From Anarhynchus alexandrinus (lineage: Eukaryota; Chordata; Aves; Charadriiformes; Charadriidae): a stretch of DNA of 64,000 bases. The stretch is taken from contig VUYV01000081.1 of the NCBI GenBank assembly GCA_008711295.1, positions 983,424 to 1,047,423 of the forward strand, written 5' to 3'. Numbering within the stretch: the stretch's first letter is position 1; each line of letters opens with the position of its first letter. Shown piece by piece: positions 1 to 10,529 of the stretch. The notes below the pieces were generated by a model. That model ran no database searches. It had not been told where the DNA came from and was given only the letters and a program-made list of their open reading frames with translations. Made by a program: the position numbers and the translations under genes.

Positions 1-43
1 AAAAAAAAAAAAGGAAAGGAAAAAAAAAAAGAAAGGAAAAAAA
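1..43. repeat. A/G low-complexity tract
   Basis: The window opens in an almost pure purine run of A with scattered GG. It has no coding content and continues past the left edge, so its true length is unknown. Confidence 0.8.
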
Positions 44-889
44 TCCACCAGAATTCAGATCTATCTATGCACAAAAAGTTTAGGAATGGCAAAATACGTT
101 GAAAATTTTGGAGATTTATCTGGAATGAAAAGAGAAGCAATGGTCCCCTGGCAAGTTAAGATGAAAACTTGTAAACCTGAGAGTACACACCCAATCCTGT
201 GCTAAGCACTGGCAAATAAAGGGAGTTTGACCACAGCAGTCACAGGTGCAGTTAACCATGCAGTTATGAACTAATCAAAGCTTTCACTGATACTTTTGCT
301 GAAAGATCACCAAAACATACTGATTCTTCTCAACGTCTTCAGGTTGGAATTTGGGAAATCTGGATCCTTGCATTGGAGCAATTTTGTTCCAGCCATGCTC
401 TTGTCCCTGCAAAAGGTAAATTACAGCCACTCTGAAGGGACTGAGCTCAACCCAGGACAAACTGCAAAACTGGATGTCCTGTGATACACAGCAGCTCGTA
501 TTGAGTTTCTTAATGGGCCACCGAGTAGGCTCTTAATCCCTTTGTCCATATTTGCTATCTCAAGAAATCAGGATAATAAAAATAATAATGCTTTAAGGGC
601 TTAAGCGATAGGACTTCGGTGATGCATGGGGCTTGGTGCCGGCAGGGCACCTCTCTCCCTGTGTCATTACGCAGTGCACGGTGGGACCTCTGTTTTCTTT
701 TGGACGTGGAAGCAGTCAGCAACCACAGCAGTTATCATTAAGTCAGAATGTTCCGTGTCAATTTTATCCTGGCAATGCTCTCACTCAGTATAAAGTAACA
801 CATCGATAGTGATATTTTATAGTACTATTGTACTGACTGGTGACTAACAATAGTGCAAGTTACCGCTTAATAGGAGCCCGTGACAGAGT

Positions 890-966
890 GCAATAGTGGC
901 TCAGTTGTTGTGCGATACCCACGACAAAGCAAATTCTTACAGAACTATAACAACTGAGCCAATTGC
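890..966. other. imperfect inverted repeat / hairpin
   Basis: The left arm (890-909) and right arm (949-966) pair over 18 bp with one 2-nt bulge. The core arms TGGCTCAGTTGTT (897-909) and AACAACTGAGCCA (949-961) are perfect complements. The loop is 39 nt, and a few more wobble pairs can form at the stem top. The size would suit a precursor-miRNA-like or structured-RNA hairpin, or the remains of a small palindromic repeat. No family is recognised and transcription is unknown. Confidence 0.6.
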
Positions 967-1389
967 CTAAATCACAGCCAATAAATTACATTACCGCTCT
1001 AAGCTGAACGGTAATTAACCATCACACAACGGATGTTTGGGAGTGAGGTGCTCCAACTCCTCTCGTGATTGCTGCTGTTCTGACTGAAGACAGATGTTTA
1101 ACTGTGCCAATATACATCAGTCAGTCATCCCGAATGAAAAGCAAAAGTTTTCAAATAAAGTGTGATGGAGTAATTAAACTCGTCTGCCTGGAGCTTAAAG
1201 CAGATAGCTGGTGATTTGTGCACTCGCAGTAAACTCCTTGCACAACTCCTCTCCTAGTCCTGTCATAGTCTGCGTGGCATTGGCTACACCAGGGTAGAAA
1301 GATCCCTGCCAGGTGGTATGAGGTCTGTGGTAAAGCAGAGAGAGCTTCTGCTTGGGGAAAAAGAAAGTGCCTATGCTTTTAGGGTTTAG

Positions 1390-1441
1390 ATTTTTTTTTG
1401 GTTGTTTTTGTTGTTTTTTGTTTTTGGGTTGTTTTTTTTTT
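1390..1441 (+). repeat. T-rich low-complexity tract with G interruptions
   Basis: Runs of T broken by GG or GGG. The same style of tract recurs on the plus strand at 16046 and as A/C-rich complements at 21814 and 35311. It forces the Phe/Leu/Cys-rich frame over 1352-1582, which is therefore not a credible gene. Confidence 0.75.
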
Positions 1442-2964
1442 CAACAGTTGCTTTTTACACTGCAGTTCTTCTTATGGGAAATTTTCTTAGACACGTGCTT
1501 TTCCTGGCAGAGCAGCAAACAAAAGGACCTTGAAAACAAGGCAGAAGAACACTATGAAGAAAAGGGAATAAGAGACGATTAATAGCTGCATACTAATACT
1601 GAACGTTTTTTTACTTCTGTACCAAAAGTAAAATAAAAATTCAGTGAAAGAAAATTTTCTATAGCTGTTATGAAACAGATTATGAAAGATTAACTTGAAT
1701 TTTCTGGGAAAATGCTGTACCTTCCTTGCAGCAAATGTGTGTGAGAAGCGGCTCGCTGTTCGAAGCAGTGGTCAACCCTTCCCAATGAAATGAGAGGCGC
1801 TTGTCAGATGTGCAGAATAGAAAAGCTGTACAGTTAAAAAGGGAAAGGTTAACAGTCATTCTGAGTTTCCTCAGCCTCTGTTTGATGGGTAAGAATATTA
1901 AACCCGTGTGCTCTGCAGCACAGTGAGTCAGAGTTATCAGGCATAAAGTGCCAAGGTCCACGAGTCCACAGGGGCAGACAGTAGTTTACCATAGCCAAAG
2001 ATCCAAAAGACCTGAGTAAGACCAATATTATTTTGGGGATGCAGTTAAGAACATGGTGTACTTCTGCAAGAATATTTAATAAAATCCATTTTCTCCTCTG
2101 AAGAATTACACACATCCATCTCTGGCATATAAACCAGCCTTTAACAGGGAGGTGCCAAGTACCGATTCCTGCACCGCAGTTAAGACTATCTTTTGTCTGT
2201 CGAGACCACAGCCTCCGAAGCGATAAAGTATCTGGAGTTACAGAGACAGATGTTTGTGGTAAGGTGAACGCAGACAGAATCGGATTATACTGACAATATT
2301 AAAAATGTAGTTGAGGGAGACAACTCGGGACAAACATCTTTAAAAAGACTTGAAGAATGGAAAGGCAGCAACAAACGATCCCAGCTGCTAACCAGGAAAA
2401 AGACTGAGCCTGGAAAAAAGGAGGGGGGAAAAAAGTTAAGCTTATGAAATGATTAGATAGGTTTTTTTTTTATAGATTCATTGTTAATCTTCGCATAAAA
2501 TATTTTAATTCTAGTAATCAAACATATACTGTGTATACACACAACGATCTGATGGTTCTGGAATTGAAAAGGAAGATATCACTTTCTCATTCAATTTGTC
2601 AAAGCACTCTTCAACACCACAGTTTTATCTGATTCTCTACACTCAAGGTTAAGTTAAGGAATACTTTTTTTTTTTAAAAACCTTTCAGTTTGTTTGATTT
2701 TATACAGAGATCCCATAAAGCCTTTGTATGGAGGATTATCCTGTGAGAAGTTATCTTATGAAAACATCCATAGTATCAGCCCTCAGACACAAAACCTCCA
2801 AAACTAATTTGATTTTCTGCCTGCCTAAGAATCTCCTGGTTCTTTTCTGACCCGATTAACAGAGAAAAACGCTGAAACAAAAGTCAAGATTTCTCATTAA
2901 ATTACATGCAGAATGAGGCAGGAACCTCCTGATCGTATAGGTATGTATAAGAAGTTATATTCCA

Positions 2965-3010
2965 ATATAATATATATATATTCTCCAGTATTCATATATA
3001 TATATATATA
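2965..3010. repeat. (TA)n microsatellite
   Basis: Two TA runs (about 2965-2982 and 2993-3010) separated by about 10 bp of non-repeat sequence, followed by a run of six Gs. Confidence 0.85.
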
Positions 3011-3689
3011 GGGGGGAAAACCACAAGAAACATGTCATGCCACAGCACGATATAGCTCTTCAGAGAGACCTCAGTGTTTCGGGTAGTCTGATTAAATTTC
3101 AAATATATAAATACATACCTGTCCCTTATTATACCAACGAGGTGTGCTTTTGTAGGTTAAACCCACTGTTATGTCCAGCAGAAGGTCTGAGCAATCTTAA
3201 AACTGCAGCAGTACACGCAATGCAGTCGGTTTCATGGTCTTATAATATTTATATGCACAACTCGTTAACTTTTTAAGCAAGCAGGATCATTCATTTATTA
3301 GACAAATCCTGTGCTGTAGTGACCATCTCACCTATTAGTGACAAGGACCTGAAAACCATTAGCCACAGCGAACATTAACTCCGAGAGCTGCATAGTCACA
3401 GTCATTTCGCTATAAGGATAACTTAAACATCAATGCTTGCAGTCAGACCTCTGCTAAATAACATCACTGACAAATTTCTTGTAAGTACTGAATTACTGAA
3501 CTATGTCTATTTTATTATTTGTTGTTTTAACTCATAAGTATATAATAATGTTATAGAAATTTGTATATGTTCCCTAAACAGGAAGAATATATAAGCTATT
3601 TTTATGCAGTAGTTGAGCTGTTCTTTTTCTGCCTTGATGGTTCTTTGATATTGTTAATAAGTCAGTTGGTATATGAAAACTGTCTCAGA

Positions 3690-4090
3690 ATGGAAATGCG
3701 TTTGGAGGTTTGCAAAGATGTGTAAGTGATGGATGAGGCGAATGTAGACCCATTTCTCGCCAAATCCCATAATACAAGAATTAAGGAGTAAGCAATAGAA
3801 CTATTACAAAATTTATTTAAGGTAGCTAATAGAGAGCAGGGTTTTTTCATGGTGAATAATGAACTTTCAAAATTTGTTGAGCTGGGGAGAAAAAAGCTGG
3901 GTCACACTACCAGAGGTTCAAAAAGCTTTAGGCAAATGCATGGGCTGATGGTTCATAATGGATACGGATGGGAATAGGCGGGAGTGTGCCCTCCGACATC
4001 CCTGATACCACCCTTGTGAACGATGGAAGAGTGTCAGAGCAATGGACCTCTGGTGGCAGCTCGAGTGTCAGTTATTTTACGTTCTCATAA
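3690..4090 (+). mobile_element. ancient CR1-family LINE 3' end (decayed)
   Basis: This stretch follows the typical order of the 3' region of an old amniote CR1 LINE. A CCCATAATACAAGAATTA segment is followed by a TTTTTTCATGGTGAATAATG segment, then a CAAAAAGCTTTAGGCAAATG segment, then AATGGACCTCTGGT and a GTTCTCATAA terminus. Many substitutions and small indels break the ORF2 frame, so it is an inactive fossil. The left edge is approximate. The match is from memory of the family, not from a database search. Confidence 0.7.
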
Positions 4091-7000
4091 AGTACTAACA
4101 GACAGAGAAATTATATGATTCAGACAACAAAAATTACCACTATTGTCTAAACATCTTCAAGACCTCACTCTGTGATTCCATGAGACACTTCAGTAGTTGG
4201 GCTGCTCAACCGCACGAGTGAATGCGTATCGCTTTTTTACTTCCTTTAAAAATGCTTCTTTTCACAGTGCATTTTAATGGGCAAAAAAGGCTTACCAGAG
4301 TGTTGGACGTACTTTAGGCGGCTAGCTGCACTTCTGCTGGAAGAGTAAAGGCTGGCTGCCTCTCGTGAGCTGCTCCTCACCATGCCAAGTCTTGGTGAAC
4401 GCTGTCATTCTTGTTCTTACTGAGAAGAGCTGTCGGATCAAGAACAAAGATGAGCTCATGAGGAACCACAACGATATTGCAAGGTAGGGCTCATCTGTAC
4501 ATTTTGCACTCCAAGCCCAGTCTCAGTTGAGGAAAAGAGAGAGTCCATACGTGTTAAACCCAGGAAGGGTGGAGGAGAAGGATGTGAGCGCTGGTATGAA
4601 CCAGCACTCCCAATTCAATGATGTGCTCAGCCAAAACAGGGTCTTAAGCAGAGCAGTTTATGCACTATGAGTATTCGATAACGAATTATCTAGAACTGCT
4701 ACCTCTGTACATTAAAGAGATTTAACAAGCCCTATTAAACCTTACCTTTGTCCTTTTTCTTCCCTTTCAGTATTCTCAAACCTGCACTCAGTAGCTCTCA
4801 CACAGACATTTTGAAGCAGCTTCCATGTGGTAAACAACGGGATTCCCTTAAAATAGTGTTAGAGGAACCTAAGCACAGGCTGATCCCGCCCCTGCTCAAA
4901 GGCGGATTGCAGAGCAGGTACGCGATGAGGCTTCGCAGCCTCCCAGGAGTAACGAAACAATTTCGCAGCTATTGCTATGGTTTCACAGAAGCTCTTGTCT
5001 CTTTAGACGCAGAAATTTCTCTTTCACCTGAATCTGCAAAAAGGATGTCAAGGAGTTGATCTTTCTAGCTGTAAACTCGTATTGCTGCTAAAACGCTCCT
5101 TTGGGTTTTCAGGGATGCCAGACCGCGGATGTAGCCCAAAGCCAGAGATGCTGCTGACCTCCGGAGCGCTGCCCCCTGACCCTGCAGTGCTCCACAGATC
5201 TCTCTCTCCTTTGGTCTTTAAAGGTCTGCCTGAAGAACTGAAATTGGAGGGCTAAGGTCAGCCCCAGCAGCGCTCGGAGCGGGGTCACGGCTGCACAAGG
5301 GATACAGGTTGGAATGTTACGGCGCAAATCACTAAAGGCACAGGGAGGAAAACTGGGCATCGAAATGTCAGAAAGTCTGTTCCTTTTCTAGGACACAGAC
5401 AGAAGATTCTTTGCTTTTAGTGCAAAATCCTCAAGCGGAAATTGAAGAGAGGTTTTTGTTTAATACAAATATCCCTGTATCCATCTCCATCGCTTTGAGG
5501 TGCGCCCAGAACAGATAAATGAAGTCATTGAGTTGCAATGGAATAATTTGCTTTTTGCAGGTTTTGAACTGTCTCTGAATAATGTCTAGAGATTTTTGTC
5601 TTTCAGCTATGTCATTAAAGACTTCTTTTTTTCTGATGAAAACAGCTCTCTCTTTAAAGCAGTTTTTGTCTGTTCCTTTGAGCAATAGCCTTACATTTTT
5701 CACAATGTGTTTTCTTTCTGCAGAGGGAGACTTCATCATTACAGATGAAGATTAAGCATCAGGAAGACAGAAACTGAGAAACAAAGATAATACTGCTGTA
5801 CAAGTGACTTTGGAGTTACAAATAAAGAAGAGAAATACAAGAAGAATAAAAATAGGCAGAGTTACTGAATTAATATTTATTTCACATACCCTATTTACTG
5901 TCAACAGGAATTTCAATGGCAAAATGATTAACACATCTCCACTTCTTACTAAAAAGCATTAAGAATTTTTCATGGTTTTGGTAGGGAGATTCCAAAGCTG
6001 TGATGTAGACTATTTCAATCTATTCATGGTTAATGTAAAAATTGCCAAGGAAATTTGCATTGAAAGAATTTTATTCATAATTATTTTATGGGATAGTAAC
6101 AACAAAGTTTCTATTGCAGTCTCTTCTAGACTTTATCAGAGTGAAAAAGCAGCACAAGCCTTCACACATAAGCAGAAACATACATGCTCATATTAAACTC
6201 TCCTAAATACATGACTCAGAAAATAAAACATTTTGTACCCCAATCTAGTGCCTGTTTAATCCACAGAACGCATTCGTGCCTATTCAGGTGAGAATCTATA
6301 ACAGGCTGCGCCGAGGACAAGAAGAACGCTAACAAAGTGCTATCCGGAAGGCTCTTCACTTCTCTGCATAACACAGGCTTAAAGGCACCAGAGGTAAAAT
6401 CTGGCCAAGAACCCCATCCCACCCAACATGGTCATACCTCTGGATCCACACAGCCCAAACCTGCCACCTCCCATTTGCCTTTTTCAAATCAGGAAGCTTC
6501 GCACCTGAGGCCATTTATGCCAAACACCTGTGTAGTCAAATGATTCAGCCCACTTACCCTCTTACTGAGCTCAGCTGTTTCTGGTCTAATTCAAAAGAAA
6601 TAAAGACTCCTTTCCTTTAGGAGCACGTTTCAGTGGTTAATCATTTTTCCTCTTAAAAAATAGCTCTTACTTTTTATTTCAGTTTGCTGCAAACTTCCAG
6701 ACGTTGGTTGCTGCTAAATCTTTCCCACTGGAATGATTTTACCTTCAGTACCACCTGCTCTTCCTTCCCCATGAAAGAGACAACATAACTTGCTTGTACT
6801 CTATAGGCATTGAATAACAATTATTATTATTTTTGCTACACACAGGAAGCTGATTTTATTTATCTGTTTGTTAGAACTTCGATGTCTTCCACAAAATTAC
6901 CAGAGAACCCCCATGTATCATAGCAGTGTGTGTAGCTTATCCTCAATATTAAGTCTGTTGGGAGTGCTTCTCACCCACCCTTAGGACAGCTCCTGATTTA

Positions 7001-7200
7001 AGTAATACCCATTCACTGAATAGAGACAATTTCTGGTTATGAAGTCTTCAGAATGTTTGGAGAGTGTGTTTTGGTAGAAGAGTTTAAAAAATCAAAGGAA
7101 TCATAGAAATGTCATTTATAAAATCGGAAAGAGACCAACATAACGGGTTTGCACCAGTACTACTACGGTGTTGTCAGCAAAAGCTTTGATTTTTTTTTTG
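4091..7200. other. unassigned noncoding stretch
   Basis: No recognised family. One strong splice-acceptor-like site lies at 4770 (a long pyrimidine tract then CAG), within a 103-codon frame (4748-5059), with a possible donor AGCAG|GTACGC at 4917/4918. A single such pair is not enough to call an exon. The other frames look like chance. Confidence 0.55.
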
Positions 7201-7500
7201 GATGGAGCCAGACTCTTTCCAGTGGTTCCCAGTGACAGGACGAGGGGCAATGGGCACAAGTTGGAACAGAGGAGGTTCCGTTCAAATACACGGAAAAACT
7301 TCTTTCAGGTTGGGGTGGCAGAGCACTGCCCAGGCTGCCCAGGGGGGTGGGGGAGTCCCCTTCTCTGGAGGTTTTCAAGCCCCGCCTGGATGCAGTGCTG
7401 AGTGCTGTGCTCTGGGCAGTCCTACTTTGGCAGGGGAGTGGGGCTGGGTGAGCTCTAGAGGTCCCTTCCAACTCTGAACATTCCGTGATTCCGTGATTCT
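7201..7500 (+). mobile_element. CR1 LINE fragment, 5'-truncated, ORF2 C-terminus plus 3' end
   Basis: The plus-strand frame starting at 7201 reads [20 protein letters not shown] and onward, the conserved C-terminal part of CR1 ORF2. It then shifts frame near the GCCCAGG/GGGGTGGGG region, so the reading is broken. The element ends in the family 3' signature: a GTCCCTTCCAACTCTGA segment followed by two GTGATTC-type octamers at 7486-7500. It is a dead, 5'-truncated copy of the non-LTR retrotransposon. The long minus-strand frame at 7163-7747 runs antisense through it and is not a gene. Confidence 0.92.
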
Positions 7501-8399
7501 CCTGCCCAGAGGAGAAGAGCCCAAGCCTCTCCTTTGCACAACAAGAACTTAATGATCTCTGTGTCTCTTGCTGCTGCTTTTGATGCCTCGTTACATGTCC
7601 ATCATCGCTCAGCGGTGAAAGTGATGTTGTTCGAAGCCAATTATCCAGGAGTTTCCACACCATCAGCTTAATGTAATACTGACAACTGGCAAAGGAGCAG
7701 AAAAAACAAAGAAATGACAGATACATAACAGGAAAGATTTTAAACAAGTCATGTTGAATAAGTACTAAAAATGCTTAATGGTAAGCAGAACATTTTGTAT
7801 TTGTTTGAGGAATACCAGACAATAAAAAAAAATGCAGGGGCAAAATGGAATTCTGATTTTTTTTATTTATTCTGTGAATTTTCTGCCTTAATGGGAATGG
7901 TTGGGAATGTTTTTGAGGGTTACACAAAGGATCTCTCAAAAAAACATGGGTTTGTGGCTTGGTAATCCCACTCTTAGAGACAATATTCTGCTCTCATTTG
8001 ATGACTTATAAAACCTCTGCACATGATTTTGAGTAAAACCATCACCCAGAATGTCATACTCCAAAGAGGCAAGAGCAGAAGACAGGAGACTATGACAAAT
8101 CTGTGCAATAGCTGCAGGATACTAAAAATTAAAGGGGTGTACCCTGTTTGGGGTTCTTCATGAAAGATCAGTATCCCAGAGAATGTGTAATATGTTGTCA
8201 CTCAGTGTTTCTACTCCGATAATTTCAAAAGAATTAGGAATTACTGGAGAAAGGATATACTTGTCTGTCAAACGTCTTTTTCAAACAGCCCCTCCTCAGC
8301 AAGCCTAGCTTTATTTTCTGTTCCAAAAAGGAAAGAAAAAGCTGAAAAATGTGTACAAAAGACAGAACCACTTCTTTAGAGAGCTTTTAGGTGAAGCTG
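7501..8399. other. unassigned noncoding stretch
   Basis: No recognisable gene, repeat family or RNA. Short frames only. Confidence 0.55.
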
Positions 8400-8945
8400 T
8401 TGAACTTTCATTGCTACAGCTTCTTCAGGAGTTTCATGGCAGTCCAATAAAAGAGTAGGATCTCTACAGGGCCACAGCTTCCTTCAGGGCACATCCACCT
8501 GCGTAGGCGTGGGGTCCACCATGGGCTGCAGGTGGGTATCTGCTCCACTGTGGATGTCCACGGGCTGCAGGGGGACAACCCACGTCCCCATGGTCCTCTC
8601 CATGGGCTGCAGGGGGACAACCCACATCACCATGGTCCTCTCCATGGGCTGCAGGGGAATCCCTGCTCTGCTGCCTGGAGCACCTCCTCCTCCTTCACTG
8701 ACCTTGATGTCTGCAGAGTTGTTCCTCTCGCATATTCTCACTCCTCTCTTCCAACTGCTGTTGCACAGATTTTTTTTACCTTTTCCCTTTCTTAAATATA
8801 TTATCACATTTATTTCTCAAATATATTATCTTGGAGCCGTCTGGCACTGGCTGTGTCAACGTGGGGGCAGCTTCTGGCATCTTCTCTCAGAAGCCCCACC
8901 TGCAGCCCCCTCTACCAAAACCTGGCCACGTAAACCCAATACAGC
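8400..8945 (-). mobile_element. avian ERV-type LTR fragment (U3 part), minus orientation
   Basis: Read on the minus strand, the fragment begins near TTGGGTTTACGTGGCCAGG, passes through a GGCTTCT...GAAGC block and a TATTTAAGAAAGGGAAAA block, and then reaches repeated CTGCAGCCCATGGAGAGGAC units. This is the order seen in a common, high-copy class of bird ERV LTRs. It carries a short tandem array (separate entry). No coding region, primer-binding site or complete terminus is visible, so it is a partial LTR. The subfamily is not assigned; both edges are approximate. Confidence 0.7.
8549..8662. repeat. 42-bp tandem repeat inside the LTR fragment
   Basis: GGGCTGCAGGGG recurs at 8562, 8604 and 8646, a 42-bp period. 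Because 42 is a multiple of three, several frames stay open and encode a 14-residue repeat. That explains the overlapping frames over 8484-9162 without needing a gene. Confidence 0.85.
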
Positions 8946-9225
8946 AGCAATTAAAAAAAAGACTAAAAAGACTAATCATTCACATTTTCAACTCCCATCC
9001 CTTCAGGAGAGAATGAAGGATGAGGTCAATGTTGTAACATCTACTTTTTGTCACCGATTACTCCGTTACATCAATAATGATTATTATGTTAATAATAATA
9101 TTATTTCCAGTAGCATCTTTTTATCTCCAACAGTTTGGAGTAACACTGGTTTTAATTCTTGAGGTGAATAGTGTGTACTGTATCATGTCATCAAGTTATT
9201 TAAACTTCAAAGGAGATATCATAGC
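8946..9225. other. unassigned spacer between divergent LTR fragments
   Basis: AT-rich sequence with AAT-type simple stretches near 9073-9110. It separates the 5' sides of the two LTR fragments. No gene is seen. Confidence 0.5.
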
Positions 9226-9549
9226 TGTAATTACTATAGTGGTGATATAGACAATAGTGCATTTGTTACACAGCCATCATCTTCTTTTCCCCCATCTCAA
9301 ATCTGGAGTTGTATTTTACACCTAGAACAGCCGCCTCCTTGGTCTTGAGCCGCTTTCTCAGACATTTGTCACTGACTTCAGGGGACAAGTCCTGGGTTTT
9401 GAGTCGTTCCAAGCTGCTGTTACGGGTTTGCGTGGCACGGCTTTGGTGGCGGGGGTGGACCGCAGGGGTGGCTTCTGTGAGAAGACCCCGGGAGCTGCCC
9501 CTGGGTTGGACAGGGGCGGTTTCGGTTGGCTCCAAAACCAACCTGCTGC
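9226..9549. repeat. left copy of N-joined duplication
   Basis: Starts TGTAATTACTATAGTGG and ends AACCTGCTGC immediately before a single N at 9550. The right copy begins directly after the N. The two differ by scattered substitutions and an 11-nt insertion in this copy near 9315-9330. The end-to-end layout around a lone N suggests two overlapping contig ends that were not merged. Confidence 0.9.
9420..9549 (+). mobile_element. partial avian ERV-type LTR, duplicated copy
   Basis: From TTACGGGTTTGCGTGGCACG onward this matches the LTR start seen complete at 9734. It is cut off by the N at 9550. It is likely the same LTR represented twice. Confidence 0.55.
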
Positions 9550-9550
9550 N
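9550..9550. other. single-N contig join
   Basis: One ambiguous base with duplicated sequence on both sides (9226-9549 and 9551-9865). Confidence 0.95.
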
Positions 9551-9865
9551 TGTAATTGCTATAGTGGTGATATAGACGATAGTGCATTGGTTACACAGCC
9601 ATCATCTTCTTTTCCCCCATCTCAAATTTGGAGTTGTAGAACAGCCGCCTCCTTGGTCTTGAGCCGCTTTCTCAGAGATTTGTCACTGACTTCAGGGGAC
9701 AAGTCCTGGGTTTTGAGTCGTTCCAAGCTGCTGTTACGGGTTTGCGTGGCACGGCTTTGGTGGCGGGGGCGGACCGCAGGGGTGGCTTCTGTGAGAAGAC
9801 CCCGGGAGCTGCCCCTGGGTTGGACAGGGGTGGTTTCGGCTGGCTCCAAAACCAACCTGCTGCGG
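9551..9865. repeat. right copy of N-joined duplication
   Basis: Near-identical to 9226-9549. After it the sequence continues uniquely with GGGACACTGCTGAGCC. Confidence 0.9.
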
Positions 9866-10095
9866 GACACTGCTGAGCCAGCTAACGATGCTGAAGGTGC
9901 CTCTGTGATAACTTATTTAAGAAAGGGAAAGAAAGCTGTGAAAGAGGAGTGAGAATATGTGAGAGAAACAGCCCTGCAGGCACCAAGGGGGACACAGGAG
10001 GAGGAGGTGCTCCAGGCGCCGGAGCAGGAGTTCCCCTGGAGCCTGCGGAGAAGACCATGGTGATGCAGGTCGTCTCCCTGCAGCCCACGGAGGTT
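9734..10095 (+). mobile_element. avian ERV-type LTR fragment (U3 part), plus orientation
   Basis: It runs in the same order as the minus copy at 8400-8945: TTACGGGTTTGCGTGGCACG, GGGTGGCTTCTGTGAGAAG, CCTCTGTGATAACTTATTTA, AAGAAAGGGAAAGAAAGCTG, GGTGCTCCAGGCGCCGGAGC and CTGCAGCCCACGGAGG. Together the two form a divergent pair. It is not a full LTR, since no R/U5 end or terminal CA is seen. The 174-codon frame at 9428-9952 lies in it and is not a retroviral gene. Confidence 0.7.
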
Positions 10096-10253
10096 CAAAA
10101 ATTATTGGGGCTGGGGTGGGGGGGTGAGGAAATGGAGTTTTGGATTTCTTATTTGGAACTGTGTTACAGTTCTGTAAATAATTTTGATTTTTTTTCTTAA
10201 AGAAAAAAAAGATATCCCAGAGCTAAACGCCCATGCAATCACGTGGACAACTG
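9994..10253 (+). repeat. 260-bp tandem duplication, copy 1
   Basis: Runs from ACAGGAGGAGGAGGTGCTCC to CACGTGGACAACTG. It contains the end of the LTR-derived segment plus about 155 bp of flank. The flank includes a G-rich run, a TCTGTAAATAATTTTGATTT segment and an A-rich run. Confidence 0.93.
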
Positions 10254-10269
10254 GAAACAGGAGGTGGAA

Positions 10270-10529
10270 ACAGGAGGAGGAGGTGCTCCAGGCGCCGGAG
10301 CAGGAGTTCCCCTGGAGCCTGCGGAGAAGACCATGGTGATGCAGGTCGTCTCCCTGCAGCCCACGGAGGTTCAAAAATTATTGGGGCTGGGGTGGGGGGG
10401 TGAGGAAATGGAGATTTGGATTTCTTTTTTTGGAACTGTGTTATAGTTCTGTAAATAATTTTGATTTTTTCTTAAAGAAAAAAACAAATATCCCAGAGCT
10501 AAAGCCCCATGCAACCACGTGGACAACTG
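10270..10529 (+). repeat. 260-bp tandem duplication, copy 2
   Basis: Same length and order as copy 1, with scattered substitutions and length changes in the T and A runs. A 16-bp spacer (10254-10269) containing another GAAACAGGAGG motif separates the copies. No N lies between them, unlike the duplication at 9550, so this one is more likely real. Confidence 0.93.

Larger units (their letters stand above)
44..3689. other. unassigned noncoding stretch
   Basis: No gene or repeat family is recognised here apart from the hairpin at 890-966 and two low-complexity tracts listed separately. The open frames are all under 100 codons, overlap on opposite strands and show no family resemblance, so I treat them as chance. 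This could be intergenic or intronic. Confidence 0.6.

Noticed and set aside
1352..1582. Phe/Cys-rich hydrophobic frame that could pass as a membrane segment
   Set aside because: Generated by a T/G low-complexity tract.
7163..7747. 194-codon minus-strand frame
   Set aside because: It runs antisense through the CR1 ORF2 fragment at 7201-7500; the plus strand carries the recognised CR1 signature.
8484..9162. Repetitive protein-like frames with a 14-residue period
   Set aside because: They come from the 42-bp tandem array inside the LTR fragment, which keeps several frames open at once.
9428..9952. 174-codon frame across the N at 9550
   Set aside because: It crosses a probable false join and lies in LTR-derived sequence.
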